Assembly: GCA_004346725.1 (NCBI GenBank)
Contig: SMDE01000008.1
Location: forward strand, 241,326 to 305,325
DNA: 64,000 nt
Direction: 5' to 3'
DNA from: Phytobacter diazotrophicus
Lineage (GTDB): Bacteria; Pseudomonadota; Gammaproteobacteria; Enterobacterales; Enterobacteriaceae
Positions 1-10,152 of this stretch are shown in pieces (the first letter of the stretch is position 1; each line of letters starts with the position of its first letter). Under the pieces are notes generated by a model that saw nothing but the letters and a program-made list of their open reading frames with translations, had not been told where the DNA came from and made no database searches. The position numbers and the translations under genes were made by a program.

Positions 1-433
<433 letters not shown>

Positions 434-452
434 AATATGCCGCCGTTATGCT

Positions 453-474
453 ATGTACTCGCTTGAGAGTACAC
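453..474 (-). promoter_or_regulatory. TrpR operator upstream of trpR
   Basis: Read on the minus strand the site is GTACTCTCAAGCGAGTAC, an inverted repeat with arms GTACT(C) and (G)AGTAC, about 20 bases before the trpR start. It differs from the E. coli trpR operator core (GTACTCTTTAGCGAGTAC, from memory) at only two central bases. Autorepression by the TrpR-tryptophan complex is inferred from this match. Confidence 0.88.
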
Positions 475-496
475 AGCATAACACAAACCACAGAAA

Positions 497-2437
497 TCAG
501 TAACGACGCTGCCACTCCGCGTCCGTCAGCACTGGCGCTTTGTTGCCATTGATAAAGAAACGGTAATACGCGTCATAGGCCAGCACGTTTTTCACATAAC
601 TACGGGTTTCGGAAAAGGGGATGCTCTCAATAAAGGCCACCGCGTCAATGCGTCCACCGCTGTTATTCAGCCAGGTGCGCACCCTGCCCGGCCCGGCGTT
701 GTACGCCGCGGATGAGAAGATGCGGTTGTTACCAAACTGCTGATAGACATATTGCAGATAGCTGGTACCGATGTTGATATTCACTTCCGGTTCCAGCAAT
801 TGAGCCGCGTTACTGTAACCTGGAATGTTAAACATCTTCACCGTATGCGTTGCCGTGCCCGGCATGATCTGCATTAACCCACTTGCCCCGACCGGGGAGC
901 GCGCTTTCGGGTTCCATGCGCTCTCCTGACGAGAGATCGCCATTGCATAGCTTTGCGGAATATCTTTCCCGCTCGTATAGCGGGCATACAAGTCGCTGTA
1001 GGCCAGCGGGAATCGCTCTTCAAGTTGATCCCACAACTTACCGGCGATGGTCGCCTGTACGCTCAGGTCCCACCAGTGCTGGTTAAAGGCATAGCGCGCC
1101 AGTTGCGCCTGCTCCTGCACACTGCGGCTGGTGATCAAATTAGCCCACTCGCTACGGGCAGTGTTGTCCTGATTCCAGTACATAAGCTCGCGCACACGGG
1201 ACATTTCAGGTCCGTTTGCCAGCGCTGGATCGATGTTGCCCGGCGCTTTATCGATTTTCATGGTGTACTCTTCACCCAGCCGCTGGGCCGCCGCCATCGG
1301 GTAGAATCCACGTTGTTGCATGAGCGCATGCAGGATCTCTTTCGCTTCGGCGTCACGCCCACGTTCCAGCAGCAGGTCGGCCTGCCAGTAGCGCCACTCA
1401 TCCTTCTCTTTTGCTTCCATCGGTAAGCGCGCAAGCCAGGTATTCAGCCCACGGCGGTCGCCGTTGCCGATAGCCATCCGCACCCGTCGTTCAACGATCG
1501 AAATGGACTGCGAACGCATGATGGCGTCATCGCGCCAGCGCGCCTGTTCGCTGGTCACGTCATTGCCCATCAAACGCCAGGCGACAATGTCACGCAGCGC
1601 TTGCGTCTGATCTTCATTCAGTTGTTGCGCCTGCACCAGCGACGGGATCATCAGCCGGGCGTTTTCCACGTCATCACGCGCGACGCTTTCAAACGCTTCA
1701 GCCGCCATCTGGCGGGTAAAATCGGTCGCCCCCGTGGTACGGGCGAAAGTCATGACACTGCCAGGATTATTGGCAAGCGTAATGATGGCGGAAGAGATGG
1801 TCTGATAATCCGGGGGCATCTGGCCCGCCAGCAGAATAACCAGCCGGGTATTGCCCGCTTTCATAGCGAGGCGGATACGTTCCAGAAACGCCAGCGGGTC
1901 TTGCGTGCCGGACGCACGCCATGCACCAAACAACCGGTCACAGGCGTTTGGCTGACTGTTTCCTGTCAGCCACAGCTCCTTCGCCCCCTGCCAGGCCTCG
2001 TCTGCCTGCCCGGTGTTCCATTTCGCAAAGTAGTAGTTACATTGCGCTTCCGTTGTCGTGGGTTTTTCCGGGCTGAATGCCAGCAGACCACGCCAGTCTT
2101 CCCGGCGTGCCAGCTCGTTGATAAAACGTGTTTTCAGCGTGCGGGCCGGCGGCAATGTGGGGTTTGCCTGAATAAAATTGGTTACCGTTACGGCGGGTTG
2201 GTTCATCAGATCATCGGTTATCTGCCGGTACTGCAGATAAGGGTATAGCGGATAGTTTTGCAGCCCTGGCATCAGTTGCGATACCACATCCATCTGCTTG
2301 TTATCCCATGCCTGTTTGATCTGAGCATAGCGATTACGTTGTTCATCCAGTGAGTCCGCTCGCGCCACATTGCTGAGGGACAGCAAACAAATACTGGCCG
2401 CCAGAAAACGCCAGGCGGCATGTTTAGCTCTCTGCAC
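497..2437 (-). CDS. slt: Soluble lytic murein transglycosylase Slt70
   Basis: The protein has 646 residues against 645 in E. coli. An N-terminal Sec signal (basic start, hydrophobic core FLAASICLLSL, cleavage near ARA-D, about residue 27) sends it to the periplasm. The long alpha-helical U-domain and linker precede a C-terminal lysozyme-like domain with the motif AISRQESAWNPKARS; the catalytic glutamate is Glu505 of the precursor (Glu478 mature). Downstream motifs GLMQIMPGTA and AAYNAGPGRV are typical of family 1A lytic transglycosylases. The enzyme cleaves the MurNAc-GlcNAc bond to give 1,6-anhydro-muropeptides during wall turnover. It is divergent from ettA. Confidence 0.97.
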   Translation of the reverse strand: MQRAKHAAWRFLAASICLLSLSNVARADSLDEQRNRYAQIKQAWDNKQMDVVSQLMPGLQNYPLYPYLQYRQITDDLMNQPAVTVTNFIQANPTLPPARTLKTRFINELARREDWRGLLAFSPEKPTTTEAQCNYYFAKWNTGQADEAWQGAKELWLTGNSQPNACDRLFGAWRASGTQDPLAFLERIRLAMKAGNTRLVILLAGQMPPDYQTISSAIITLANNPGSVMTFARTTGATDFTRQMAAEAFESVARDDVENARLMIPSLVQAQQLNEDQTQALRDIVAWRLMGNDVTSEQARWRDDAIMRSQSISIVERRVRMAIGNGDRRGLNTWLARLPMEAKEKDEWRYWQADLLLERGRDAEAKEILHALMQQRGFYPMAAAQRLGEEYTMKIDKAPGNIDPALANGPEMSRVRELMYWNQDNTARSEWANLITSRSVQEQAQLARYAFNQHWWDLSVQATIAGKLWDQLEERFPLAYSDLYARYTSGKDIPQSYAMAISRQESAWNPKARSPVGASGLMQIMPGTATHTVKMFNIPGYSNAAQLLEPEVNINIGTSYLQYVYQQFGNNRIFSSAAYNAGPGRVRTWLNNSGGRIDAVAFIESIPFSETRSYVKNVLAYDAYYRFFINGNKAPVLTDAEWQRRY

Positions 2438-2639
2438 AGCTTATTCCCCTTATAAAAACGATACCTACAGCGTCATGCCGCATAATGCCTTAATGCTAAC
2501 CGCGCCCGCCGTAACGCGCCACGTAATGCACACTTTTTTACCTTTCTTGTGTCATTTAACACTACGGGTGCTGCTGGCTGGGATTGAGCACGGAAAACGG
2601 CTACACTTCGCCTTTGAAAACTATCACCATTCATTAGCC

Positions 2640-2712
2640 CTGAATAATTCAGGTTGCAAGGCGGCGGCAAAGGAAAGAATCCTGGCGCGGCATCAGCAAC
2701 TTGATGGATGAA
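2640..2712 (+). repeat. Possible shortened ERIC-like relic in the ettA leader
   Basis: The stretch has a left part (TTGCAAGGCGGCGGCAA then GAATCCTGG) and a right part (GCAACTTGATGGATGAAG) that resemble the two ends of an ERIC element, but the central inverted repeat is absent. It lies just before the ettA ribosome-binding region, so it would be transcribed in the leader. The match is by eye and partial; it may be coincidence. The rest of the 300-base slt-ettA gap (2438-2737) should hold the two divergent promoters; I see no other gene there. Confidence 0.3.
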
Positions 2713-2737
2713 GGGATAAAAAGAGGCGAAGTCCAAC

Positions 2738-4405
2738 GTGGCTCAATTCGTTTATACCATGCATCGTGTCGGCAAAGTGGTTCCGCCGAAACGTCATATT
2801 CTGAAAAATATCTCGCTGAGTTTCTTCCCTGGCGCAAAAATCGGTGTACTGGGCCTTAACGGTGCCGGTAAATCTACCCTGCTGCGCATCATGGCTGGCA
2901 TTGACACCGATATTGAAGGTGAAGCCCGCCCACAGCCTGGCCTGAAAATCGGCTACCTGCCGCAGGAACCGCAGCTAAACCCGGAACAGACCGTGCGTGA
3001 ATCCGTTGAAGAAGCGGTTTCCGAGGTGGTGAACGCGCTGAAAGGTCTGGACGAAGTGTATGCGAAATATGCTGAACCGGACGCTGACTTCGATAAACTC
3101 GCGGCACAACAAGGCAAGTTTGAAGAGATTATCCAGGCGCACGACGGCCATAACCTGAACGTGCAACTTGAGCGCGCCGCTGACGCACTGCGCCTGCCGG
3201 ACTGGGACGCGAAAATCGCTAACCTCTCCGGTGGTGAGCGCCGCCGCGTTGCGCTGTGCCGTCTGCTGCTTGAAAAACCAGACATGTTGCTGCTCGACGA
3301 ACCGACTAACCACCTGGACGCCGAGTCTGTCGCCTGGCTGGAACGCTTCCTGCACGACTTCGAAGGCACCGTGGTGGCAATCACCCACGACCGTTACTTC
3401 CTCGACAACGTTGCCGGTTGGATCCTCGAACTGGACCGCGGCGAAGGTATTCCGTGGGAAGGCAACTACTCCTCCTGGCTGGAGCAGAAAGATCAGCGTC
3501 TGGCGCAGGAAGCCTCTCAGGAAGCGGCGCGTCGTAAATCCATCGAGAAAGAACTTGAGTGGGTTCGTCAGGGCGCGAAAGGCCGTCAGTCTAAGGGCAA
3601 AGCCCGTCTGGCGCGCTTTGAAGAGCTTAACAACGTCGAATATCAGAAACGTAACGAGACCAACGAACTGTTTATTCCGCCAGGCGCACGTCTGGGGGAT
3701 AAAGTGGTGGAAGTCAGCAACCTGCGTAAGTCCTACGGCGACCGCGTGCTGATTGACGACCTGAGTTTCTCCGTACCGAAAGGCGCTATCGTCGGGATTA
3801 TCGGCCCGAACGGCGCGGGTAAATCGACCCTGTTCCGTATGATGTCCGGTCAGGAACAGCCTGACGCCGGTTCAATCACCCTGGGTGAAACCGTCAAGCT
3901 GGCCTCCGTCGATCAGTTCCGCGACGCCATGGATAACAGCAAAACCGTATGGGAAGAAGTTTCCGGCGGGCTGGATATCATGAAGATCGGTAATACCGAG
4001 ATGCCGAGCCGCGCCTACGTGGGCCGCTTTAACTTTAAAGGCGTTGACCAGGGCAAGCGCGTTGGCGAGCTGTCCGGCGGTGAGCGTGGTCGTCTGCATC
4101 TGGCGAAACTGTTGCAGGTTGGCGGTAACGTACTGCTGCTTGATGAACCGACCAACGACCTGGATATCGAAACCCTGCGCGCGCTGGAAAACGCCCTGCT
4201 GGAGTTCCCGGGCTGCGCGATGGTTATCTCGCACGACCGTTGGTTCCTTGACCGTATCGCGACCCACATTCTGGATTATCAGGATGAAGGTAAGGTGGAG
4301 TTCTTCGAAGGTAACTTTACCGAGTACGAAGAGTATAAGAAACGCACCCTTGGCGCCGATGCGCTGGAGCCGAAGCGTATCAAGTACAAACGTATTTCAA
4401 AATAA
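2738..4405 (+). CDS. ettA: Energy-dependent translational throttle protein EttA (ABC-F)
   Basis: This 555-residue soluble protein has two ABC domains and no membrane segments. Walker A motifs are GLNGAGKST (about residue 39) and GPNGAGKST (about 356); signatures LSGGERRR and LSGGERGR and Walker B segments LLLDEPTNHLD and LLLDEPTNDLD are intact. The arm insertion of EttA sits in the first domain. The family binds the ribosomal E site and gates the first elongation step according to the ATP/ADP ratio. Translation starts at GTG (2738), preceded by an AGAGGCGAAG stretch, giving the usual start MAQFVYTMHRV. A strong terminator follows at 4411-4436. Confidence 0.97.
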   Translation: MAQFVYTMHRVGKVVPPKRHILKNISLSFFPGAKIGVLGLNGAGKSTLLRIMAGIDTDIEGEARPQPGLKIGYLPQEPQLNPEQTVRESVEEAVSEVVNALKGLDEVYAKYAEPDADFDKLAAQQGKFEEIIQAHDGHNLNVQLERAADALRLPDWDAKIANLSGGERRRVALCRLLLEKPDMLLLDEPTNHLDAESVAWLERFLHDFEGTVVAITHDRYFLDNVAGWILELDRGEGIPWEGNYSSWLEQKDQRLAQEASQEAARRKSIEKELEWVRQGAKGRQSKGKARLARFEELNNVEYQKRNETNELFIPPGARLGDKVVEVSNLRKSYGDRVLIDDLSFSVPKGAIVGIIGPNGAGKSTLFRMMSGQEQPDAGSITLGETVKLASVDQFRDAMDNSKTVWEEVSGGLDIMKIGNTEMPSRAYVGRFNFKGVDQGKRVGELSGGERGRLHLAKLLQVGGNVLLLDEPTNDLDIETLRALENALLEFPGCAMVISHDRWFLDRIATHILDYQDEGKVEFFEGNFTEYEEYKKRTLGADALEPKRIKYKRISK

Positions 4406-4410
4406 ACAGC

Positions 4411-4436
4411 AAAAAGGCAGCGTAAGCTGCCTTTTT
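4411..4436 (+). terminator. Intrinsic terminator of ettA
   Basis: A near-perfect hairpin (AAAAAGGCAGC, loop GTAA, GCTGCCTTTTT) begins six bases after the ettA stop and ends in a T run, the standard rho-independent form. The A-rich left arm could also let it act on transcripts from nadR. Confidence 0.9.
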
Positions 4437-4527
4437 AATGTTTGCTTCCTCTCCACGTGGATGAGGGCATCAGACCGCACAAGGTCAAAGCAAGTAGCCC
4501 GGCTAAGTGAAACGCCAGCCGGGGCAT

Positions 4528-4562
4528 GTCCGGATGACGGCGTAAACGCCTTACCCGGCTGC
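4528..4562. repeat. REP (palindromic unit)
   Basis: The sequence CCGGATGACGGCGTAAACG followed by CCTTACCCGGCT is the typical enterobacterial REP hairpin with CCGG ends and a central GTAAACG. It lies between convergent ettA and nadR, the normal place for such units. A second imperfect CCGGCT arm precedes it (about 4498-4523), so it may be a two-unit BIME. Confidence 0.75.
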
Positions 4563-5788
4563 TAATCCCCCATCAACTCTTTTACCAGTTCCACGCAGTG
4601 CAGAAACCGGGAGTCATAATCAGGCTCTTCCACATGCCGCCAGGTAATATTGTTCTCTTTGAGCATATCCACCAGCATCTGCTGGAACTCGCTGCGATCC
4701 ACTGAACTGCCCAGGCTTCTCAACCCGTCGGCAACCCATGGCGTATTATTTTCCAGCAGAATCACCAGGTCGAAACGGTATTCATCGATCATCGCCTGCA
4801 CAAAAGGGTGCTCACGCCCTTCATACTTCACGCAAAATGCCTGCGTAGTGACAAAGTCCGTGTCGATAAAAGCCACTTTATTGGCATATTTCACAGCAAA
4901 ATCAATATACTGCGCCTGCCCCAATGCGATCTTGTCATAGTCGGAATACTGCAGTGCCATCTCATCGCCGCCAAGATGGGAGAAGACATAATCCCGCCCG
5001 TACTCCCACGCGCTGGTGGTATTGAAGATATTCGCGAGCTTATTGACCAGCGTCGATTTCCCGCTGGATTCCCCTCCCAGTATCGCCACGGTGCGCACGA
5101 AAAACGGCTTCACTTCGGTCGGAATATAATCCCAGTAGCGGAACGGATTCTCACGAATGAGCGCGCCGCTGATATTCATAAAAGTGCGTTTGGGATCGAT
5201 AAGCACCGTTTCAATACCCAGATGCTCAAGGTACTGGGGAGCGTCCGCCTCTTCCGAACTGTAGATCCAGTTAGGCTGAATGCCCTTTTCATCCATAAAG
5301 GCTTTAATGCCTTTACTCCAGACATCCCAGCCATGCGGGTAAGGCTCCATGCCCTCTTCATTAAACGCATGAATACGAATGTTTTTCTGATATTTGAAGG
5401 TCTGCAGTAGCCAACGCAGGCGGTCGCTGATGGTCGGCTGCTGGGACATCGCACTGTCTTCAAACAGTTCGCGGTCGCGCTTCTCGTCATACCCCATCAC
5501 AATATGCAGCTCATCCACCTGGCTACAGGCACGCTGAATCAGGTAGATATGCCCGGTATGCAGCGGGTAAAACTTACCAAACACCACGCCAACGCTTTTT
5601 TGCCGACGCGGAAATTCCAATCCGAGGAAACGGTGCAGCGCCTCGAGTTTTTGCGCGCTGGGACTTTTGATTTTGGCATTCAGGAGTTGGCTCAAATAGC
5701 CTTTGGTCATGCCGCTGGCGTCGGCCACCTGCTGCAACGTGCAGCCTTTTTGACGGATTGCGGTCTTGAGATAGTCGAATGACGACAC
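4562..5788 (-). CDS. nadR: Trifunctional NAD biosynthesis/regulator protein NadR
   Basis: The 408-residue protein has the three parts of NadR: an N-terminal helix-turn-helix (LQQVADASGMTKGYLSQLLN, about residues 18-37), an NMN adenylyltransferase domain with GKFYPLHTGH (about 70), and a ribosylnicotinamide kinase domain with P-loop GGESSGKST (about 238). It represses NAD synthesis and transport genes and phosphorylates nicotinamide riboside. I chose the GTG start at 5786-5788 because AGGAGG lies six bases before it and the protein then begins VSSFDYLKTAI as in E. coli (MSSFDYLKTAI); the open frame continues 20 codons upstream without support. Confidence 0.95.
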   Translation of the reverse strand: MSSFDYLKTAIRQKGCTLQQVADASGMTKGYLSQLLNAKIKSPSAQKLEALHRFLGLEFPRRQKSVGVVFGKFYPLHTGHIYLIQRACSQVDELHIVMGYDEKRDRELFEDSAMSQQPTISDRLRWLLQTFKYQKNIRIHAFNEEGMEPYPHGWDVWSKGIKAFMDEKGIQPNWIYSSEEADAPQYLEHLGIETVLIDPKRTFMNISGALIRENPFRYWDYIPTEVKPFFVRTVAILGGESSGKSTLVNKLANIFNTTSAWEYGRDYVFSHLGGDEMALQYSDYDKIALGQAQYIDFAVKYANKVAFIDTDFVTTQAFCVKYEGREHPFVQAMIDEYRFDLVILLENNTPWVADGLRSLGSSVDRSEFQQMLVDMLKENNITWRHVEEPDYDSRFLHCVELVKELMGD

Positions 5789-5930
5789 GAGTGCCTCCTG
5801 CTGGCTGAACCTGCCTGGCAGCATCAACGTGCCAGGCCTATTATGCAAAATTCCCTATGCATTTCGGGGCAGGAGGCGGGGAATAAACGCAGCCATCACA
5901 CCTGCCGCCAGAAAGACGACGGGAATGTAA

Positions 5931-7313
5931 TTATAAGTCGTCAAAGACGCTTAGTGCATCTGCGAGTTTTTTAACACCGAAGACCTGCATCCCTTCTGGT
6001 GGTTTTTTCGGCACATTCGCGGCAGGTACAATGGCGCGTCGGAAGCCGTGTTTCGCCGCTTCGGAAATACGCTCTTGCCCGCTGGGCACCGGGCGGATCT
6101 CACCCGCCAGCCCCACCTCGCCAAAGACCACCAGGTCCTGAGGCAGAGGCCGGTCGCGCAGGCTCGACACCATAGCCAGTAACAACGCCAGGTCCGCGCT
6201 GGTTTCCGTCACTTTTACGCCGCCGACAACGTTGACGAACACATCCTGGTCGGCCATCTGCAGGCCGCCGTGGCGATGCAGCACCGCCAGCAGAATGGCA
6301 AGGCGGTTCTGCTCAAGCCCGACAGCAACACGCCGGGGGTTGGACATCATCGAGTGATCCACCAGCGCCTGAATCTCTACCAGTAGCGGACGCGTGCCTT
6401 CCCAGACCACCATCACCGAGCTGCCGGAAGTCACTTCATCGCCACGGCTAAGGAAGATGGCGGACGGGTTACTCACTTCCCGTAGCCCTTGTTCGGTCAT
6501 CGCAAAGACGCCCAACTCGTTGACCGCGCCAAAGCGGTTCTTATGGCTGCGCAGCGTACGGAAACGAGAGTCCGCATCACCATCCAGCAACACAGAGCAG
6601 TCAATACAGTGCTCAAGGACTTTCGGCCCCGCCAGCGAGCCATCTTTGGTCACGTGCCCGACCATGACAATCGCCACCCCGCGCGTTTTCGCGAAGCGCG
6701 TAAGATAAGCCGCCGTTTCACGCACCTGCGCCACGCTACCGGGAGAAGACTGGATATCTGCCATGTGCATGACCTGGATGGAGTCAATAACCATCAGCTT
6801 CGGCTGCTCTTCATCGGCAATCTGGCAGATTTGCTCAATGCTGGTTTCCGACAACATATTCAGATTGGCAGTCGGCAGGCCAAGACGGTGCGCGCGCATC
6901 GCCACCTGCTGCAACGACTCTTCCCCGGTGACGTACAGCGTTTTCATCTGTTCCGCGAGTCTGCACAGGGTTTGTAGCAGAAGCGTCGATTTACCTGCAC
7001 CAGGGTTACCGCCAATCAGGATAGCGCTTCCCGGCACCACGCCGCCGCCCAACACGCGGTCGAACTCTTTAAAACCGGTCGAAAAACGCGGCAAGGCTTC
7101 CAGGCTGATATCGGAAAGTTTCTGTACTTTCGACGCGCCCGCATTGCCAGCATACCCGCTTAAGCGCTCATTACGCGCCACAACAGGCGAGGCGGCCACA
7201 CGCACTTCGGTAATCGTGTTCCAGGCATGGCAGGCGCTACATTGCCCCTGCCAGCGGGGATAATCGGCACCACATTCATTACAGACAAATGCGCGTTTTG
7301 GAGCTTTCGCCAC
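5931..7313 (-). CDS. radA: DNA repair protein RadA (Sms)
   Basis: The protein is 460 residues, exactly the E. coli length. It starts with a C4 zinc finger (Cys11, Cys14, Cys25, Cys28), followed by a RecA-like ATPase core with Walker A GGNPGAGKST (about 95-104) and the family motif KNRFG, and ends in a Lon-protease-like domain. RadA is a hexameric branch-migration helicase that extends heteroduplex after RecA strand exchange. It lies 10 bases downstream of serB on the same strand, and the serB-radA-nadR order is that of E. coli, suggesting co-transcription of serB and radA. Confidence 0.97.
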   Translation of the reverse strand: MAKAPKRAFVCNECGADYPRWQGQCSACHAWNTITEVRVAASPVVARNERLSGYAGNAGASKVQKLSDISLEALPRFSTGFKEFDRVLGGGVVPGSAILIGGNPGAGKSTLLLQTLCRLAEQMKTLYVTGEESLQQVAMRAHRLGLPTANLNMLSETSIEQICQIADEEQPKLMVIDSIQVMHMADIQSSPGSVAQVRETAAYLTRFAKTRGVAIVMVGHVTKDGSLAGPKVLEHCIDCSVLLDGDADSRFRTLRSHKNRFGAVNELGVFAMTEQGLREVSNPSAIFLSRGDEVTSGSSVMVVWEGTRPLLVEIQALVDHSMMSNPRRVAVGLEQNRLAILLAVLHRHGGLQMADQDVFVNVVGGVKVTETSADLALLLAMVSSLRDRPLPQDLVVFGEVGLAGEIRPVPSGQERISEAAKHGFRRAIVPAANVPKKPPEGMQVFGVKKLADALSVFDDL

Positions 7314-7323
7314 AGAGACCTCG

Positions 7324-8295
7324 TTATTTCTTCGCCAGACTGGCTGAGAGAATGCAGAACACCCCCATCAAATCAGCGTGACGGATGGTGACTTCGGCTT
7401 TTTCATTTACTTTCGGTTTCGCGTGAAAGGCGATACCTAACCCGGCGGCTTTAATCATCGGCAGATCATTAGCACCGTCGCCAATGGCGATCGTTTGAGT
7501 CGCCGGAATCTCATGTTCCTGCGCCAGACGCTTGAGGGTATTGGCTTTGTACTGCGCGTCCACAATGTCGCCCAGCACGTTGCCGCTGAACTTACCGTCA
7601 ACCACTTCCAGATGGTTGGCTACCGCCGCTGTCAGGCGGAGCATCTCGCGTAGGTGATCGGCAAAGAAGGTGAAGCCGCCAGACGCAATCGCCACTTTCC
7701 AGCCCAGCGCTTCCAGTTTTAACACCAATTGCGTAAGGCCTGGCATCAGGGGCAGACTGTCACGGACCTGATGCAGGATGTTTGCGTCAGCCCCTTTGAG
7801 CGTTGCCACACGTTGACGCAGGCTGGCCGTGAAGTCCAGCTCACCGCGCATGGCGCGTTCCGTCACTTCCGATACCATTTCGCCCGTACCGGCCAGTTTA
7901 GCGATTTCATCAATGCACTCAATTTGAATCGCAGTTGAGTCCATATCCATCACCATCAGGCCCGGATGACGCAGAGACGGAATTTTACCGAGCGGCGCAA
8001 CGTCCAGCCCTTCATCATGTGCCAGGCGGGTAGCACGCGGGGTAAGTGAACCGGCAAGGCGGATAACCTGATAATCTTCCACACACCAGGCGGCCACGAT
8101 CACCATTGCCGCGCCCAGTTTACGTTGCCAGGCGGTCAAACGTTCTTTATTCAGGGCGCGTCCATACAGAAGCCAGCCGCTACGACCCGCGTGATAATCC
8201 AGGGGCATGACCTCATCGCCACTTAAAGAGAGCGGCAACCCAGGCCACTGAGAAACGTCGTTGGGCAGGTCGCACCAGGTCAAATTATTCGGCAT
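7324..8295 (-). CDS. serB: Phosphoserine phosphatase SerB
   Basis: SerB (323 residues) removes phosphate from L-phosphoserine, the last step of serine synthesis. The HAD nucleophile motif DMDSTAIQIE (about residues 113-122) and the downstream GDGANDLPMI motif are intact, after an ACT-like N-terminal region. The start at ATG 8293-8295 is preceded by AGGAG and gives MPNNLTWCDLP, matching E. coli MPNITWCDLP; an in-frame extension to 8511 runs antisense through the smp promoter and start and is not credible. The gene is divergent from smp. Confidence 0.96.
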   Translation of the reverse strand: MPNNLTWCDLPNDVSQWPGLPLSLSGDEVMPLDYHAGRSGWLLYGRALNKERLTAWQRKLGAAMVIVAAWCVEDYQVIRLAGSLTPRATRLAHDEGLDVAPLGKIPSLRHPGLMVMDMDSTAIQIECIDEIAKLAGTGEMVSEVTERAMRGELDFTASLRQRVATLKGADANILHQVRDSLPLMPGLTQLVLKLEALGWKVAIASGGFTFFADHLREMLRLTAAVANHLEVVDGKFSGNVLGDIVDAQYKANTLKRLAQEHEIPATQTIAIGDGANDLPMIKAAGLGIAFHAKPKVNEKAEVTIRHADLMGVFCILSASLAKK

Positions 8296-8400
8296 TACAG
8301 CTCCTGTAGGGGTATGTGCTGAGGTAAAAATAACGCATGAGGCTACCTTGTAACCAGCGCTTCTGGCAACATTAAGCCGCAAATTTTCAACAGGTGGAAT

Positions 8401-9045
8401 ATGGCTCGCGCAAAACTCAAATTCCGGCTTCATCGTGCCGTGATCGTGCTCTTCTGTCTGGCGCTGCTGGTCGCCCTTATGCAGGGCGCATCCTGGTTCA
8501 GTCAGAATCACCAGCGTCAGCGCAATCCGCAGCTTGAAGAGCTGGCCCGCACGCTGGCGAAACAGGTCACGCTAAACCTTGCGCCACTGATGCGCGCGGA
8601 GACGCCTGACGATAAGCGTATCAGCGTTGTGCTGCGGCAATTGACCGAGGAGAGCCGAATTCTCGATGCGGGCGTCTATGACGAACGCGGCGATCTGATT
8701 GCCCGGTCTGGCGAAAGCATTGATGTGCGCGACAGGCTGGCGCTGGACGGCAAAAAAGCCGGGGGCTATTTCAACCAGCAGATCGTCGAGCCGATTCAGG
8801 GCAAAAGCAGTCCGCTGGGCTACCTGCGTTTAACGCTGGATACCCATACGCTGGCGACGGACGCCAAACAGGTCGACAACACCACCAATATTTTACGCCT
8901 GATGCTGCTACTTTCACTGGCGATAGGCGTCGTGCTGACCCGTACGCTGTTGCAGGGGAAGCGTACCCGCTGGCAACAGTCTCCCTTCCTGCTTACCGCC
9001 AGCAAGCCGGTGCCGGAAGAGGAAGAGAACGAAAAGAAAGTGTAA
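8401..9045 (+). CDS. smp: Inner-membrane protein Smp (YtjB)
   Basis: The 214-residue protein has an N-terminal membrane anchor (VIVLFCLALLVALMQGA, about residues 14-30), a periplasmic segment, and a second membrane helix near residues 164-182 (LRLMLLLSLAIGVVLT), then a charged cytoplasmic tail ending PEEEENEKKV. This matches the E. coli Smp/YtjB family throughout. It is divergent from serB, from which its name (serB membrane protein) comes. No biochemical function is established and none can be read from the sequence. Confidence 0.92.
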   Translation: MARAKLKFRLHRAVIVLFCLALLVALMQGASWFSQNHQRQRNPQLEELARTLAKQVTLNLAPLMRAETPDDKRISVVLRQLTEESRILDAGVYDERGDLIARSGESIDVRDRLALDGKKAGGYFNQQIVEPIQGKSSPLGYLRLTLDTHTLATDAKQVDNTTNILRLMLLLSLAIGVVLTRTLLQGKRTRWQQSPFLLTASKPVPEEEENEKKV

Positions 9046-9130
9046 TCTACCTACACCCTACGGATTTCACGTTGCAGCCCGCGCGGTAGCAACGTGAAAA
9101 ACGGCGCTTTTTCAGGAAAGGAAATCTGCC

Positions 9131-10147
9131 ATGTCCACACTGCGTCTGCTTATCTCTGATTCTTATGATCCCTGGTTTAACCTGGCGGTGGAAGAGTGCA
9201 TTTTCCGTCAGATGCCCGCCACCCAGCGGGTACTTTTTCTCTGGCGTAACGCCGATACGGTAGTTATCGGGCGGGCACAGAACCCGTGGAAGGAGTGCAA
9301 TACCCGGCGCATGGAAGAAGACAATGTGCGTCTGGCGCGGCGCAGTAGCGGCGGCGGCGCGGTGTTCCATGATTTAGGCAATACCTGCTTCACCTTTATG
9401 GCAGGCAAGCCGGAGTACGACAAAACGATTTCTACCGCGATTGTGTTGCAGGCGCTGAACTCGCTGGGCGTGACGGCAGAAGCGTCCGGGCGTAACGATC
9501 TGGTGGTCAAAACGCCGGAGGGCGATCGTAAGGTCTCAGGCTCCGCCTACCGCGAGACCAAAGATCGCGGTTTCCATCACGGCACACTGTTGCTCAATGC
9601 CGACCTCAGCCGCCTGGCCAACTATCTCAACCCGGATAAGAAGAAGCTCCAGGCCAAAGGCATTACCTCTGTGCGTGGGCGCGTGGCGAATCTGGTCGAT
9701 CTGTTGCCGGGGATCAGCCATGAGCGTATCTGCGAGGCGGTGACGGAAGCCTTCTTCGCCCACTACGGTGAGCGCGTGCAAGCCGAGGTGATTTCACCGG
9801 ATAAGACCCCGGACCTCCCCAATTTCGCGGAAACCTTTGCCCGCCAGAGCAGTTGGGAGTGGAACTTTGGTCAGGCGCCTGCGTTCAGCCACTTGCTGGA
9901 TGAGCGCTTTAGCTGGGGCGGTGTGGAGCTGCATTTTGACGTAGAGAAAGGGCATATCACCCGCACACAGGTGTTCACCGACAGCCTGAATCCCGCCCCG
10001 CTGGAGGCACTGGCGGCACGCCTGCAGGGTTGTTTGTACCGGGCGGATATGCTGGCACAGGAGTGTGATGCGCTCTTAGGTGATTTCCCTGAGCAGGAAA
10101 AAGAGCTGCGGGAGCTGTCGGCGTGGATTGCCGGGGCGGTGAGATGA
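9131..10147 (+). CDS. lplA: Lipoate-protein ligase A
   Basis: LplA (338 residues, the E. coli length) activates exogenous lipoate with ATP and transfers it to lysines of pyruvate and 2-oxoglutarate dehydrogenase E2 subunits and the glycine-cleavage H protein. The lipoate-binding loop [15 protein letters not shown] (about residues 70-84) and the catalytic-lysine segment [12 protein letters not shown] (lysine about 133) are present, as is the C-terminal accessory domain. The start ATG at 9131 has AGGAAAGGAA before it. It lies 85 bases after smp on the same strand. Confidence 0.97.
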   Translation: MSTLRLLISDSYDPWFNLAVEECIFRQMPATQRVLFLWRNADTVVIGRAQNPWKECNTRRMEEDNVRLARRSSGGGAVFHDLGNTCFTFMAGKPEYDKTISTAIVLQALNSLGVTAEASGRNDLVVKTPEGDRKVSGSAYRETKDRGFHHGTLLLNADLSRLANYLNPDKKKLQAKGITSVRGRVANLVDLLPGISHERICEAVTEAFFAHYGERVQAEVISPDKTPDLPNFAETFARQSSWEWNFGQAPAFSHLLDERFSWGGVELHFDVEKGHITRTQVFTDSLNPAPLEALAARLQGCLYRADMLAQECDALLGDFPEQEKELRELSAWIAGAVR

Positions 10148-10152
10148 CCTTT

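Noticed and set aside
953..2248. Plus-strand open frames of 157 and 215 codons inside slt
   Set aside because: They are antisense to a complete, well-conserved slt gene, lack ribosome sites and resemble no protein.
2953..4267. Several open frames antisense to or out of frame with ettA
   Set aside because: ettA is intact with all ABC motifs; the others are composition-driven shadows.
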